Part shown: positions 50,721-58,031 of the stretch, one piece after another | Layout of the letters: every line of letters begins with the position of its first letter | Numbering within the stretch: position 1 is the first letter of the stretch | NCBI RefSeq assembly: GCF_024741815.1 | Contig: NZ_CP102951.1 | Span: 4,974,001-5,038,000 of the forward strand | From: Pseudomonas sp. LS1212 | GTDB taxonomy: Bacteria; Pseudomonadota; Gammaproteobacteria; Pseudomonadales; Pseudomonadaceae | DNA length: 64,000 nt | Direction: 5' to 3' | Translations under genes and position numbers: made by a program | The notes under the pieces: model-generated | Seen by the model: the letters and a program-made list of their open reading frames with translations, nothing else | What the model was told of the DNA's origin: nothing | Database searches by the model: none

Positions 50721-51311
50721 CTAAGCGAACAGTTCGCCCTGCAGATCATCGAGCAACGCCTGAATGGCATCCAGGCGTTGTTGCGGATCGTCGAGCGTCA
50801 GCAGATCGATCTTGTCCAGCTCCGAGAATGGCAACAGGTAAGCCAGCTGATTGGCCAGCGACTGTTGCCCGGTCGCCCTGGTACCCATATTCAGTGCCGC
50901 TACCATCGGGTGCTCGGCCAACGCATTGAGCAATGCGACCAGGTCGGCGTCCTCCTCCTGCAACGGCGCTTCAGGGAAATCCGGCAGCCATTGGACTTCT
51001 GCCAGAATCAACTGGTCGCGCTGGACCTCGGTACTTTCCACGCGAAAACGCCGCCCGCCCTCCACGCGAATGCCGAGCAAGCCGTTATCCTGCTGCTGGA
51101 AATCCCGAATCAACGCTTCACAGCCGATCAGGGCATAACCTTCGGGAGCTCGCCCAACCTCTTCGCCATCGAGGAGGCAGACCACGCCGAAGCCTGCGCC
51201 TTGCTTCATGCAGCGGCCAATCATGTCCAGGTAACGCGCCTCGAATATCTGCAAGTCGAGGATGCAGCCCGGAAACAGGACGGTATTGAGCGGAAACAGC
51301 GGCAACGTCAT
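50721..51311 (-). CDS. LON substrate-binding-domain protein
   Basis: The protein has 196 residues and consists of the N-terminal domain of Lon protease alone: TLPLFPLNTVLFPGCILDLQ, FEARYLDMIGRCM and the ESTEVQRDQLILAEVQWLPD strand are typical. There is no ATPase or protease part. Such free-standing LON domains are common; their function is unknown, perhaps in recognising unfolded or specific proteins. The ATG at 51311 has AAGGA at good spacing. It lies ten bases after lrgB and is probably in the same transcript. Confidence 0.85.
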   Translation of the reverse strand: MTLPLFPLNTVLFPGCILDLQIFEARYLDMIGRCMKQGAGFGVVCLLDGEEVGRAPEGYALIGCEALIRDFQQQDNGLLGIRVEGGRRFRVESTEVQRDQLILAEVQWLPDFPEAPLQEEDADLVALLNALAEHPMVAALNMGTRATGQQSLANQLAYLLPFSELDKIDLLTLDDPQQRLDAIQALLDDLQGELFA

Positions 51312-51321
51312 AACAATTTCC

Positions 51322-52038
51322 TTAGGCAATCAGGCTTACGGCCAATGGCAGGAAGACGGCGGTGGCGACACCCATCAGGCTCATTGCCAGGGCGGCGAAC
51401 GCCCCGCACTCCTCTCCCTCCTGCAACGCCACGGACGTGCCGACGGCATGAGCAGTCATGCCCAGCGCCATGCCCCGGGCTGCCGGGCTATGAACACCAC
51501 AACGGGACAACACAGCAGGACCGAAGATGGCACCGATCACGCCCGTGATCAGCACAAACACCGCCGCCAATGCCGCGACACCCCCCATCTGCTCAGCCAC
51601 CAGCATGGCAATTGGCGAAGTCACCGACTTTGGCGCCATGGTCATGAGAATCATGTGTTCGGCACCAAACCACCAGCCCAGCAACAGGCAGGCCCCTGTA
51701 GCCACCACACCTCCCACTACCAGCGTAGTAAAAGTTGGCCAGAACAACTGACGGATGCGGCGCAAGTTGAGGTAGAGCGGAACCGCCAGCGCCACTGTGG
51801 CCGGCCCGAGCAAAATGCTGAGAATCTCGGTGCTTTTTCGGTATTCGGCGTAAGTCAGGCCACAACCCAGCAGTACGCCGATGACCAACAGCATCGAAAC
51901 CAGCACCGGCTGCAGAAAAATCCAGCGGGTCTTTTCATACGCCGCAAGCACCAGCTGATAAGCCCCCAGGGTAATACCGATGCCGAACAGGGGATGGTGG
52001 ACGACCGAGTCGAGCGCACCTTGCCAATCCAGCGTCAT
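51322..52038 (-). CDS. lrgB: LrgB/CidB-family inner-membrane protein
   Basis: The protein has 238 residues, eight or so helices and the LrgB family signature LLGPATVALAVPLYLNLRRI and TSPIAMLVAEQMGG. CidB/LrgB proteins work with a small CidA/LrgA partner in control of murein hydrolase activity and pyruvate or other metabolite transport. The ATG overlaps the lrgA stop by four bases (ATGA). Confidence 0.9.
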   Translation of the reverse strand: MTLDWQGALDSVVHHPLFGIGITLGAYQLVLAAYEKTRWIFLQPVLVSMLLVIGVLLGCGLTYAEYRKSTEILSILLGPATVALAVPLYLNLRRIRQLFWPTFTTLVVGGVVATGACLLLGWWFGAEHMILMTMAPKSVTSPIAMLVAEQMGGVAALAAVFVLITGVIGAIFGPAVLSRCGVHSPAARGMALGMTAHAVGTSVALQEGEECGAFAALAMSLMGVATAVFLPLAVSLIA

Positions 52039-52409
52039 GAGCGCTCCTCTCGGCGCGCCTGACGCGTGATCAACTTTTGCATCAAGACCCCGGCAAAGGC
52101 GACCGATATCAGCAACGAGAGCACCAGTGCCCCGGCGATGGCCCAGAAGTCCGCGGCAATGTCGGCGGCATGGACCATCACCCCGACCGCCGGCGGTACC
52201 AGCAACAGCGGCAGGTAGCGCAACAGGCTCGAAGAGGCTTCGTTCAATGGCGCTCCCACTTCACCGCGGATCATGAGGTAGGCCAGGAGCAACACGAGAC
52301 CGATGATCGGGCCCGGCAACACCGAGAGAAATAGATGATTGATCGCCGTGCCGAGCAATTGGAACAGCACCAGCCACGTCAAACCGCGTAACAGCATAGG
52401 AATCTCCAT
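52035..52409 (-). CDS. lrgA: CidA/LrgA-family holin-like protein
   Basis: The product has 124 residues and four predicted helices: GLTWLVLFQLLGTAINHLF, PGPIIGLVLLLAYLMI, LLRYLPLLLVPPAVGVMV and IAGALVLSLLISVAFAG. The PGPIIGLVLL motif is the family signature. The start may be MEIPM or MLLRG four codons later. A TATAAT box lies 15 bases upstream of the first. It is translationally coupled to lrgB. Confidence 0.88.
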   Translation of the reverse strand: MEIPMLLRGLTWLVLFQLLGTAINHLFLSVLPGPIIGLVLLLAYLMIRGEVGAPLNEASSSLLRYLPLLLVPPAVGVMVHAADIAADFWAIAGALVLSLLISVAFAGVLMQKLITRQARREERS

Positions 52410-52423
52410 CAGGCTCGCCGGGC

Positions 52424-52429
52424 ATTATA
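52424..52429 (-). promoter_or_regulatory. -10 box of the lrgA operon
   Basis: TATAAT on the minus strand lies close to the start codon, so the transcript leader would be very short. A -35 element is not clear. Confidence 0.35.
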
Positions 52430-52569
52430 AGCACGCAGCCGCCGTGCCTATATATCGCCATTCGCCGCAGGCATTCGGGCTTGACCCGCGCGGGCTGCCA
52501 TGCTGATCTAGGCGCGCTGAAGATATTTGCCAGAAAACTATAAAAGCAATGACATCAAGGAGAGTCTCT

Positions 52570-53025
52570 ATGCCCCAAGTACCCGTTGCGGAGCTCAAGG
52601 ATTATGTTGGAAAGGAACTCGGATATTCCGAGTGGCTCACCATCGATCAAGAGCGCATCAATCTCTTCGCCGAAGCCACTGGCGACTACCAGTTCATCCA
52701 CGTAGACCCGGTCAAAGCCGCCCAGACCCCGTTCGGCAGCACCATCGCCCATGGCTTCCTGTCCTTGTCACTGATCCCGAAACTGATGGAAAACATCCTC
52801 GTCATGCCTGAAGGCCTGAAAATGGTCGTCAACTATGGCCTGGACAGCGTTCGTTTCCTTCAGCCGGTCAAGGTCAACTCCAAAGTCCGACTCAAGGTAG
52901 ACCTCACTGAGGTCACTGAGAAAAAGCCTGGCCAGTGGCTGCTCAAGGCAACCGCCACCCTGGAAATCGAAGGCGAGGAAAAACCGGCCTATATCGCCGA
53001 ACCCCTGTCGCTCTGCTTCGTTTAA
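52570..53025 (+). CDS. MaoC-family (R)-specific enoyl hydratase-like protein
   Basis: The protein has 151 residues with a hot-dog fold. The hydratase motif is visible as FAEATGDYQFIHVDPVKA (catalytic Asp and His), followed by TPFGSTIAHGFLSLSLIPKL. Members hydrate enoyl-CoA to (R)-3-hydroxyacyl-CoA for polyhydroxyalkanoates or rhamnolipids. AAGGAG lies at optimal spacing before the ATG; an in-frame ATG seven codons upstream lies before that site and is less likely. A strong hairpin follows the stop. Confidence 0.9.
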   Translation: MPQVPVAELKDYVGKELGYSEWLTIDQERINLFAEATGDYQFIHVDPVKAAQTPFGSTIAHGFLSLSLIPKLMENILVMPEGLKMVVNYGLDSVRFLQPVKVNSKVRLKVDLTEVTEKKPGQWLLKATATLEIEGEEKPAYIAEPLSLCFV

Positions 53026-53036
53026 GCGCGGCATGA

Positions 53037-53065
53037 TGCGAAACAGCCATCGTGGCTGTTTCGCA
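53037..53065 (+). terminator. Perfect 13-base hairpin after the MaoC gene
   Basis: TGCGAAACAGCCA and TGGCTGTTTCGCA pair without mismatch around a three-base loop, 12 bases after the stop. Three T residues lie in the 3' arm but no T-run follows. It is the likely transcript end before the MORN-protease gene. Confidence 0.55.
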
Positions 53066-53113
53066 CAGGACATTCTGCGGCATACTCGAGCCCTTACTTG
53101 TCCGGACCCTGCC

Positions 53114-54841
53114 ATGCGCTCACTCGTTCCTCTCGCCCTGACGTTATTGCTCACTGCCTGCGGTGACGGTGAACCCCTTTCACCTCCCGATGCACGCCTG
53201 CCCGACGGTGGCCGTTATCGGGGTGAAGTGGTCAACGGCGCTCTCCAGGGGCCAGGGCGCGTGGACTACCCCAATGGCAGCTGGTACGCCGGCAACTTCA
53301 TCAACGGCCAATGGCAGGGCGAGGGCGAATGGCATGGCAGTAATGGCGAAGTCTATCGCGGCCAGTTCGAGCAGGGCCTGTTCCATGGCCAGGGCAGCCT
53401 GCTGGCCAACGGCAGCAGTTACACCGGGGGCTTTCGGATGGGCCGACGCGAAGGCGAAGGCACCCTCAAGGATGCAGACCTGACCTATCGCGGCGGTTTC
53501 AAGGCCGATCAGTATTCCGGTGCCGGTCACCTTGAACTTCAGGACGGCAGCCAGTACCAGGGCCTGTTCGCCCGAGGCAAACCCAACGGCGAAGGCATCC
53601 GCAGCGACGCCAGCGCCAATCAGTTCAGCGGCCACTTCGTCAATGGCCAGCTGGAAGGCAACGGCACCTTCAACAGCGCCGAGGGCGACCAGTACATCGG
53701 TGGTTTCCATCACAACCAGTTGCATGGCCGAGGCCGCTACGAGAACGCCAATGGCGATGTCTGGATCGGTCAGTTCAAGGAAGGCTCGCTCACCGGCAAG
53801 GGTGAGTTGATTGGCGCCGACGGCAGCCATTACAAAGGTTTTTTCCGCGACTGGCGCTTCTCTGGCCAAGGCCAACTGGCCCTGCCCGATGGCAGCGTCT
53901 ATGTCGGCGGTTTCGAAAACGATACCTATCACGGCATCGGCCGCCTGACCCAGACCGACGGCAAAGTGCAGAGTGGGCGCTGGCTCAACGGCCAGCGCGT
54001 ACGCGATGAAAAAGGTCGACTGCTGCCTGACCCACTGGAACTGGCCCTGCTCAATCAAGGTCGCCTGCTTGATCAGGCCCTGGCCGGCGTGCCCGCCTCG
54101 ACCCCGAACATCGAACTCTACAGCCTGACCCTGGCCGGCGATGGCAAGCAGAGCGTGTTCCTGCGCGAAGCCGATTTTGTCAGCCGGATGCTCGCCAGCC
54201 GGTTTGGCGCCAACGGCCAGATCAGTCTGGTCAATCACCGCGACCACCTCGGTGACCGGCCGATGGCAACCCGGGAAAACCTCGGCCGCGCCGTCCAGAC
54301 CCTGGCCGAGCGTAGCGGCCCGGAAGACCTGATATTCATCTACCTGACCAGTCATGGCACCCACGAGCATGAACTGGTACTGGATCAACCGCGTTTGCAA
54401 CTGTCGGATCTGCCTGCCGACGAGTTGGCGACCGTCCTCGCCCCCTTGAAGAGCCGCAACAAGATAATTGTCATCTCGGCGTGTTATTCAGGAGGCTTCA
54501 TCGAGCCGCTCAAGGATGAAAGAACCCTGATCATGACCGCCTCGCGCGCCGACCGGGTGTCCTTTGGCTGCTCGGAAGAGGCTGACTTCACCTACTTTGG
54601 CGACGCCCTGTTCGCCCGGGCCCTGAACCAGACCGACGACCTGCAGCAGGCTTTCGACCTTGCCAGGACTCACGTCGCCGAGCGGGAAACGAGCGAAAAT
54701 TTTGACGCCTCGGAACCGCAGATCTGGGCCCCCAAAGGCGTGCTGGAACATTGGCAGCGGCTGCGCCAACAGCAGGCCCGTCAAGCCTTGCGAAGTGCTT
54801 CTTCAACCGTCAAAGAGGCAAAATCCGCGAGCAGCCACTAA
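53114..54841 (+). CDS. MORN-repeat lipoprotein with C13/caspase-like cysteine protease domain
   Basis: The product has 575 residues. A lipoprotein signal with lipobox LLTAC (Cys17) targets it to the envelope. Residues about 30-310 contain about twelve MORN-type repeats of 22-23 residues (pattern YxGxFxxGxxxGxGxxxxxxG). Residues about 330-530 form a peptidase C13/caspase-like domain with the catalytic His414 in TSHGTHEHE and Cys457 in ISACYSGGF. MORN repeats bind lipid or proteins, and C13 enzymes cleave after Asn/Asp. No maturation partner is adjacent. I know of homologues annotated as C13 peptidases in pseudomonads, but no described function. Confidence 0.85.
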   Translation: MRSLVPLALTLLLTACGDGEPLSPPDARLPDGGRYRGEVVNGALQGPGRVDYPNGSWYAGNFINGQWQGEGEWHGSNGEVYRGQFEQGLFHGQGSLLANGSSYTGGFRMGRREGEGTLKDADLTYRGGFKADQYSGAGHLELQDGSQYQGLFARGKPNGEGIRSDASANQFSGHFVNGQLEGNGTFNSAEGDQYIGGFHHNQLHGRGRYENANGDVWIGQFKEGSLTGKGELIGADGSHYKGFFRDWRFSGQGQLALPDGSVYVGGFENDTYHGIGRLTQTDGKVQSGRWLNGQRVRDEKGRLLPDPLELALLNQGRLLDQALAGVPASTPNIELYSLTLAGDGKQSVFLREADFVSRMLASRFGANGQISLVNHRDHLGDRPMATRENLGRAVQTLAERSGPEDLIFIYLTSHGTHEHELVLDQPRLQLSDLPADELATVLAPLKSRNKIIVISACYSGGFIEPLKDERTLIMTASRADRVSFGCSEEADFTYFGDALFARALNQTDDLQQAFDLARTHVAERETSENFDASEPQIWAPKGVLEHWQRLRQQQARQALRSASSTVKEAKSASSH

Positions 54842-54867
54842 GCTGTGTGTATCAAGGGGGACACATT

Positions 54868-55518
54868 ATGTACTTGACGCCTCAGCATGTACTGCTTGCC
54901 GGAGCCACCGGTTTGACGGGGGAGCATTTGCTCGATCGCCTGCTGAACGAGCCAACGATCACCCGCGTTCTGGCGCCAACCCGGCGACCGCTCGCCGAAC
55001 ACCCGCACCTGGAAAATCCGGTGGGTAAATTCACCGAGCTACTGCCGCAGCTGAAGGGTCGCGTGGATATCGCCTACTGCTGCCTGGGCAGCACCATCAA
55101 GCAGGCCGGGTCGAAAGAGGCGTTTCGCGAAGTGGACCTTGACCTGGTGGTTGCCTACGGGAAACGTGCCCGTGAGCTGGGCGCCCGGCACTTGATCGTG
55201 ATCAGCGCCGTGAATGCCGATGCCCGGTCCGCGATCTTCTACAAGCGGATCAAGGGTGAGGCTGAACAGGCACTCAAGGAACAGGACTGGCCACAACTGA
55301 CCATCGTCCGCCCTTCGCTGCTACTGGGTAACCGCTCCGAGCCGCGCATTGGGGAGAAACTGGCAGCACCGTTATCCAAGCTGATTCCCGGAAAATACCA
55401 CGGCATCCAGGCCTGCGAGCTGGCTCGCGCCCTGTGGCGCCTGGCGCTGGAAGAGCAGGATGGGATTCGGGTGGTGGAGTCAGACGAGTTGCGCAAGCTG
55501 GGCAAGCGGGTCAAGTAA
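54868..55518 (+). CDS. NAD(P)-binding oxidoreductase, atypical short-chain/NmrA-like
   Basis: The 216-residue Rossmann protein has the nucleotide-binding VLLAGATGLTGEHLLDRLL near the start and the later YKRIKGEAEQALKEQDW, where the Tyr-Lys pair resembles an atypical SDR. It belongs to the HTATIP2/YwnB-like group, whose substrate is generally unknown. AAGGGGG lies upstream of the ATG. It lies 26 bases after the MORN-protease gene, suggesting co-transcription. A degenerate REP pair follows. Confidence 0.78.
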   Translation: MYLTPQHVLLAGATGLTGEHLLDRLLNEPTITRVLAPTRRPLAEHPHLENPVGKFTELLPQLKGRVDIAYCCLGSTIKQAGSKEAFREVDLDLVVAYGKRARELGARHLIVISAVNADARSAIFYKRIKGEAEQALKEQDWPQLTIVRPSLLLGNRSEPRIGEKLAAPLSKLIPGKYHGIQACELARALWRLALEEQDGIRVVESDELRKLGKRVK

Positions 55519-55535
55519 CTGCCAAGGCCGCTTTT

Positions 55536-55640
55536 GTGGGAGCTGGCTTGCCAGCGATAGCATCACCGCGATGATGAAGACAGTCCACGGCGCCCGCATC
55601 GCTAGCGAGGGGAGCGCCGCCCGGCCTATCCCACAGGAGA
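55536..55640. repeat. Degenerate REP pair between convergent genes
   Basis: A left GTGGGAGCTGGCTTGCCAGC copy is intact. The inverse partner (from about 55598, CATCGCTAGCGAGGGGAG to TCCCACAGG) has drifted and carries an insertion. It lies between the oxidoreductase and the yceK-like gene. Confidence 0.75.
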
Positions 55641-55643
55641 TGA

Positions 55644-55931
55644 TTACAAGCCGCCGCTCGCCTGAAAACTGACGCCCAAAACCGTCAGCAACGAGAGCGG
55701 CAGCAACACGGTATCAAGCAAGGCGCTGGCCGGCAGATCCAGGCCGGGATAGCTCGGCGCCTGGGCACCGAAGCGATCCTCGGCGCAGCAGCCGCCTCGC
55801 AGCGCATACCAGTCCAACCGCGTGCCGGAATAGACGATCGGCGCCCCGGGCTTGGCCGCATCGAGCGTTCGCACGCTGGCACAGCCGACCAGCTGCAGCG
55901 CCAGCATTGCCCCGATCAACAGCCTGATCAC
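55644..55931 (-). CDS. YceK/YidQ-family (DUF1375) lipoprotein
   Basis: The product is 95 residues. The lipobox is LVGC near residue 17, then SVRTLDAAKPGAPIVYSGTR and a second half with YPGLDLPASALLDTVLLPLS, which matches the small YceK/YidQ outer-membrane lipoprotein family of unknown role. A hydrophobic segment at the C-terminus may contact the membrane. The start overlaps the ubiX stop by four bases (ATGA), implying coupling. Confidence 0.82.
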   Translation of the reverse strand: MIRLLIGAMLALQLVGCASVRTLDAAKPGAPIVYSGTRLDWYALRGGCCAEDRFGAQAPSYPGLDLPASALLDTVLLPLSLLTVLGVSFQASGGL

Positions 55932-56557
55932 TCATCGCCACCCATATGATGCTCGCCCCAACGCGGCAGCATGTCCTGTGGAATATCCAGCAGGTTGAGA
56001 ATCCGCGCGACCACGAAGTCGATCAGGTCGTCGATGGTTTGCGGCTGATGATAGAACCCCGGCGCCGCCGGCAGAATCACCGCGCCCATGTTCGACAGCT
56101 TGAGCATGTTCTCCAGATGGATCGTCGAGAACGGCGCTTCACGGGGTACCAGAATCAGCTGCCGGCGCTCCTTGAGGGTGACATCGGCAGCCCGCTCGAT
56201 CAGGTTGTTGCAGGCGCCGCAGGCTATCGCCGACAGGGTGCCGGTCGAACACGGCACCACCACCATCGCGCCGGGCGCACCGGAGCCGGAAGCGACCGGC
56301 GACATCCAGTCTTCCTTGCCATAAACCCGGATCTGCCCGGCCGAAGCGCCGGTGTACTCGGTCAGGAAAGCCTGGATGGCCTGGGGCTTGGCCGGCAGCA
56401 CCACATCGGTCTCGGTCGACATCACCAACTGTGCAGCCTTGGAGATCAGGAAGTGCACTTCACGGTCTTCGCGGATCAGGCAATCGAGCAGGCGCAGGCC
56501 ATACTGCGCCCCCGACGCACCGGTCATGGCCAGGGTAATGCGTTCCGGGCCGGTCAT
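55928..56557 (-). CDS. ubiX: Flavin prenyltransferase UbiX
   Basis: The product is 209 residues with the flavoprotein signature LAMTGASGAQYGLRLL near residue 9 and PCSTGTLSAIACGACNNLIE near residue 105. It makes prenylated FMN, the cofactor of the UbiD decarboxylase in ubiquinone synthesis. The ATG overlaps the mpl stop by four bases, and the stop overlaps the yceK-like start. The three genes are therefore coupled in translation. Confidence 0.95.
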   Translation of the reverse strand: MTGPERITLAMTGASGAQYGLRLLDCLIREDREVHFLISKAAQLVMSTETDVVLPAKPQAIQAFLTEYTGASAGQIRVYGKEDWMSPVASGSGAPGAMVVVPCSTGTLSAIACGACNNLIERAADVTLKERRQLILVPREAPFSTIHLENMLKLSNMGAVILPAAPGFYHQPQTIDDLIDFVVARILNLLDIPQDMLPRWGEHHMGGDE

Positions 56558-57903
56558 TGCAGCGCCTCGGCCAGCTTGCCGTGCAGCCCGCCAAAGCCGC
56601 CGTTGCTCATGATAACCACATGGGTACCGTGCTGCGCCTGGCTTTTGACGCGTTCGATGATCGCCTCCAATGTGTCGGCCACGATCGCCGGTACCGGACA
56701 TTGCGCCGCGGTAGCGCCCAGGTCCCAGCCCAGGTTGGGCGGTGCGTACCAGATCACCTGATCGGCATCGCGTACGCTCTCGGGCAAGCCATCACGGTGC
56801 GCACCGAGCTTCATGGAATTGGAGCGAGGTTCGATGACCGCAATCAACGGTGCATCGCCGATGCGCTTGCGCAGGCCGTCGAGGGTGGTGGCGATGGCGG
56901 TCGGGTGGTGCGCGAAGTCATCGTAAATGGTGATGCCCTGCACCTCGGCGACCTTCTCCATGCGCCGCTTGACGCTCTTGAACGCGCTGAGCGCTGCAAT
57001 GCCCATTGCCGGAACCACGCCAACATGCCTGGCTGCCGCCAGCGTTGCCAAAGCGTTGGCGACGTTATGTTGACCGGTCAGGTCCCACTCGACCACGCCC
57101 AGGGTTTCGCCTTCGAAGCTCACCTCGAAGCGCGAGCCATCTTCGCTGAGCAGCTTGACCTGCCACTGGCCACCGGCACCGGTGGTCTGCACCGGCGTCC
57201 AGCAACCCATCTCGATCACCCGTTGCAGGGCGGGCTCGGTGGTCGGGTGAATGACCAGCCCCTCGCTCGGAATCGTCCGCACCAGATGGTGGAACTGGCG
57301 CTCGATGGCCGGAAGGTCCGGAAAAATGTCCGCATGGTCGAATTCAAGGTTATTCAGAATGGCCGTACGCGGACGGTAGTGCACGAACTTCGAACGCTTG
57401 TCGAAGAACGCGCTGTCGTATTCGTCGGCCTCGACCACGAAGAACGGCGTGCCGCCCAGCCGCGCCGACACCGAAAAGTTCTGCGGTACGCCACCGATCA
57501 GGAACCCCGGGCTCATCCCTGCATGCTCCAGCACCCAGGCGAGCATGCTGCTGGTGGTGGTTTTGCCATGCGTTCCGGCGACTGCCAGCACCCAACGGCC
57601 CTGCAGCACGTGATCGGCCAGCCACTGCGGCCCCGATACATACGCCAGGCCCTTGTTCAGCACGTACTCCACCGCCGGATTGCCGCGCGACAGAGCGTTG
57701 CCGATCACTACCAGATCGGGTGCAGGATCGAGTTGCGCGGCGTCATAACCCTGGGTCAGTTCGATGCCCTGGGCTTGCAGCTGGGTGCTCATGGGCGGAT
57801 AGACATTGGCGTCGGAGCCGGTGACGTGATGACCGAGCTCCTTGGCGAGTACCGCCAGCGAGCCCATGAACGTGCCGCAGATACCGAGAATATGAATGTG
57901 CAT
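56554..57903 (-). CDS. mpl: UDP-N-acetylmuramate:tripeptide ligase Mpl
   Basis: The 449-residue Mur-ligase-fold enzyme has an N-terminal MHIHILGICGTFMGSLAVLA, the ATP loop AVAGTHGKTTTSSML near residue 110, and the C-terminal EPRSNSMKLGAHRDG region. It rejoins recovered murein tripeptide to UDP-MurNAc in peptidoglycan recycling. It is first in the coupled set mpl-ubiX-yceK. The ATG at 57903 starts the conserved strand. Confidence 0.95.
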   Translation of the reverse strand: MHIHILGICGTFMGSLAVLAKELGHHVTGSDANVYPPMSTQLQAQGIELTQGYDAAQLDPAPDLVVIGNALSRGNPAVEYVLNKGLAYVSGPQWLADHVLQGRWVLAVAGTHGKTTTSSMLAWVLEHAGMSPGFLIGGVPQNFSVSARLGGTPFFVVEADEYDSAFFDKRSKFVHYRPRTAILNNLEFDHADIFPDLPAIERQFHHLVRTIPSEGLVIHPTTEPALQRVIEMGCWTPVQTTGAGGQWQVKLLSEDGSRFEVSFEGETLGVVEWDLTGQHNVANALATLAAARHVGVVPAMGIAALSAFKSVKRRMEKVAEVQGITIYDDFAHHPTAIATTLDGLRKRIGDAPLIAVIEPRSNSMKLGAHRDGLPESVRDADQVIWYAPPNLGWDLGATAAQCPVPAIVADTLEAIIERVKSQAQHGTHVVIMSNGGFGGLHGKLAEALQ

Positions 57904-57978
57904 GATTGACCTCGTAAAACATCGAGGCAGGTTAGCCCAGGGCGGGAAAAATCGCATCCTGTGTTTCTACAAGGCTGC

Positions 57979-58021
57979 TCACCGGTACGCCGCGCACCGC
58001 TCTGAGTGCGGGCGTGCCGGT
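57979..58021 (-). terminator. Long hairpin downstream of eatR
   Basis: CACCGGTACGCC and GGCGTGCCGGTG pair over 12 bases (one G-U) between eatR and mpl, both minus strand. There is no T-run on that strand, so it may end or process the eatR transcript. Confidence 0.45.
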
Positions 58022-58031
58022 GCATCAAGGG

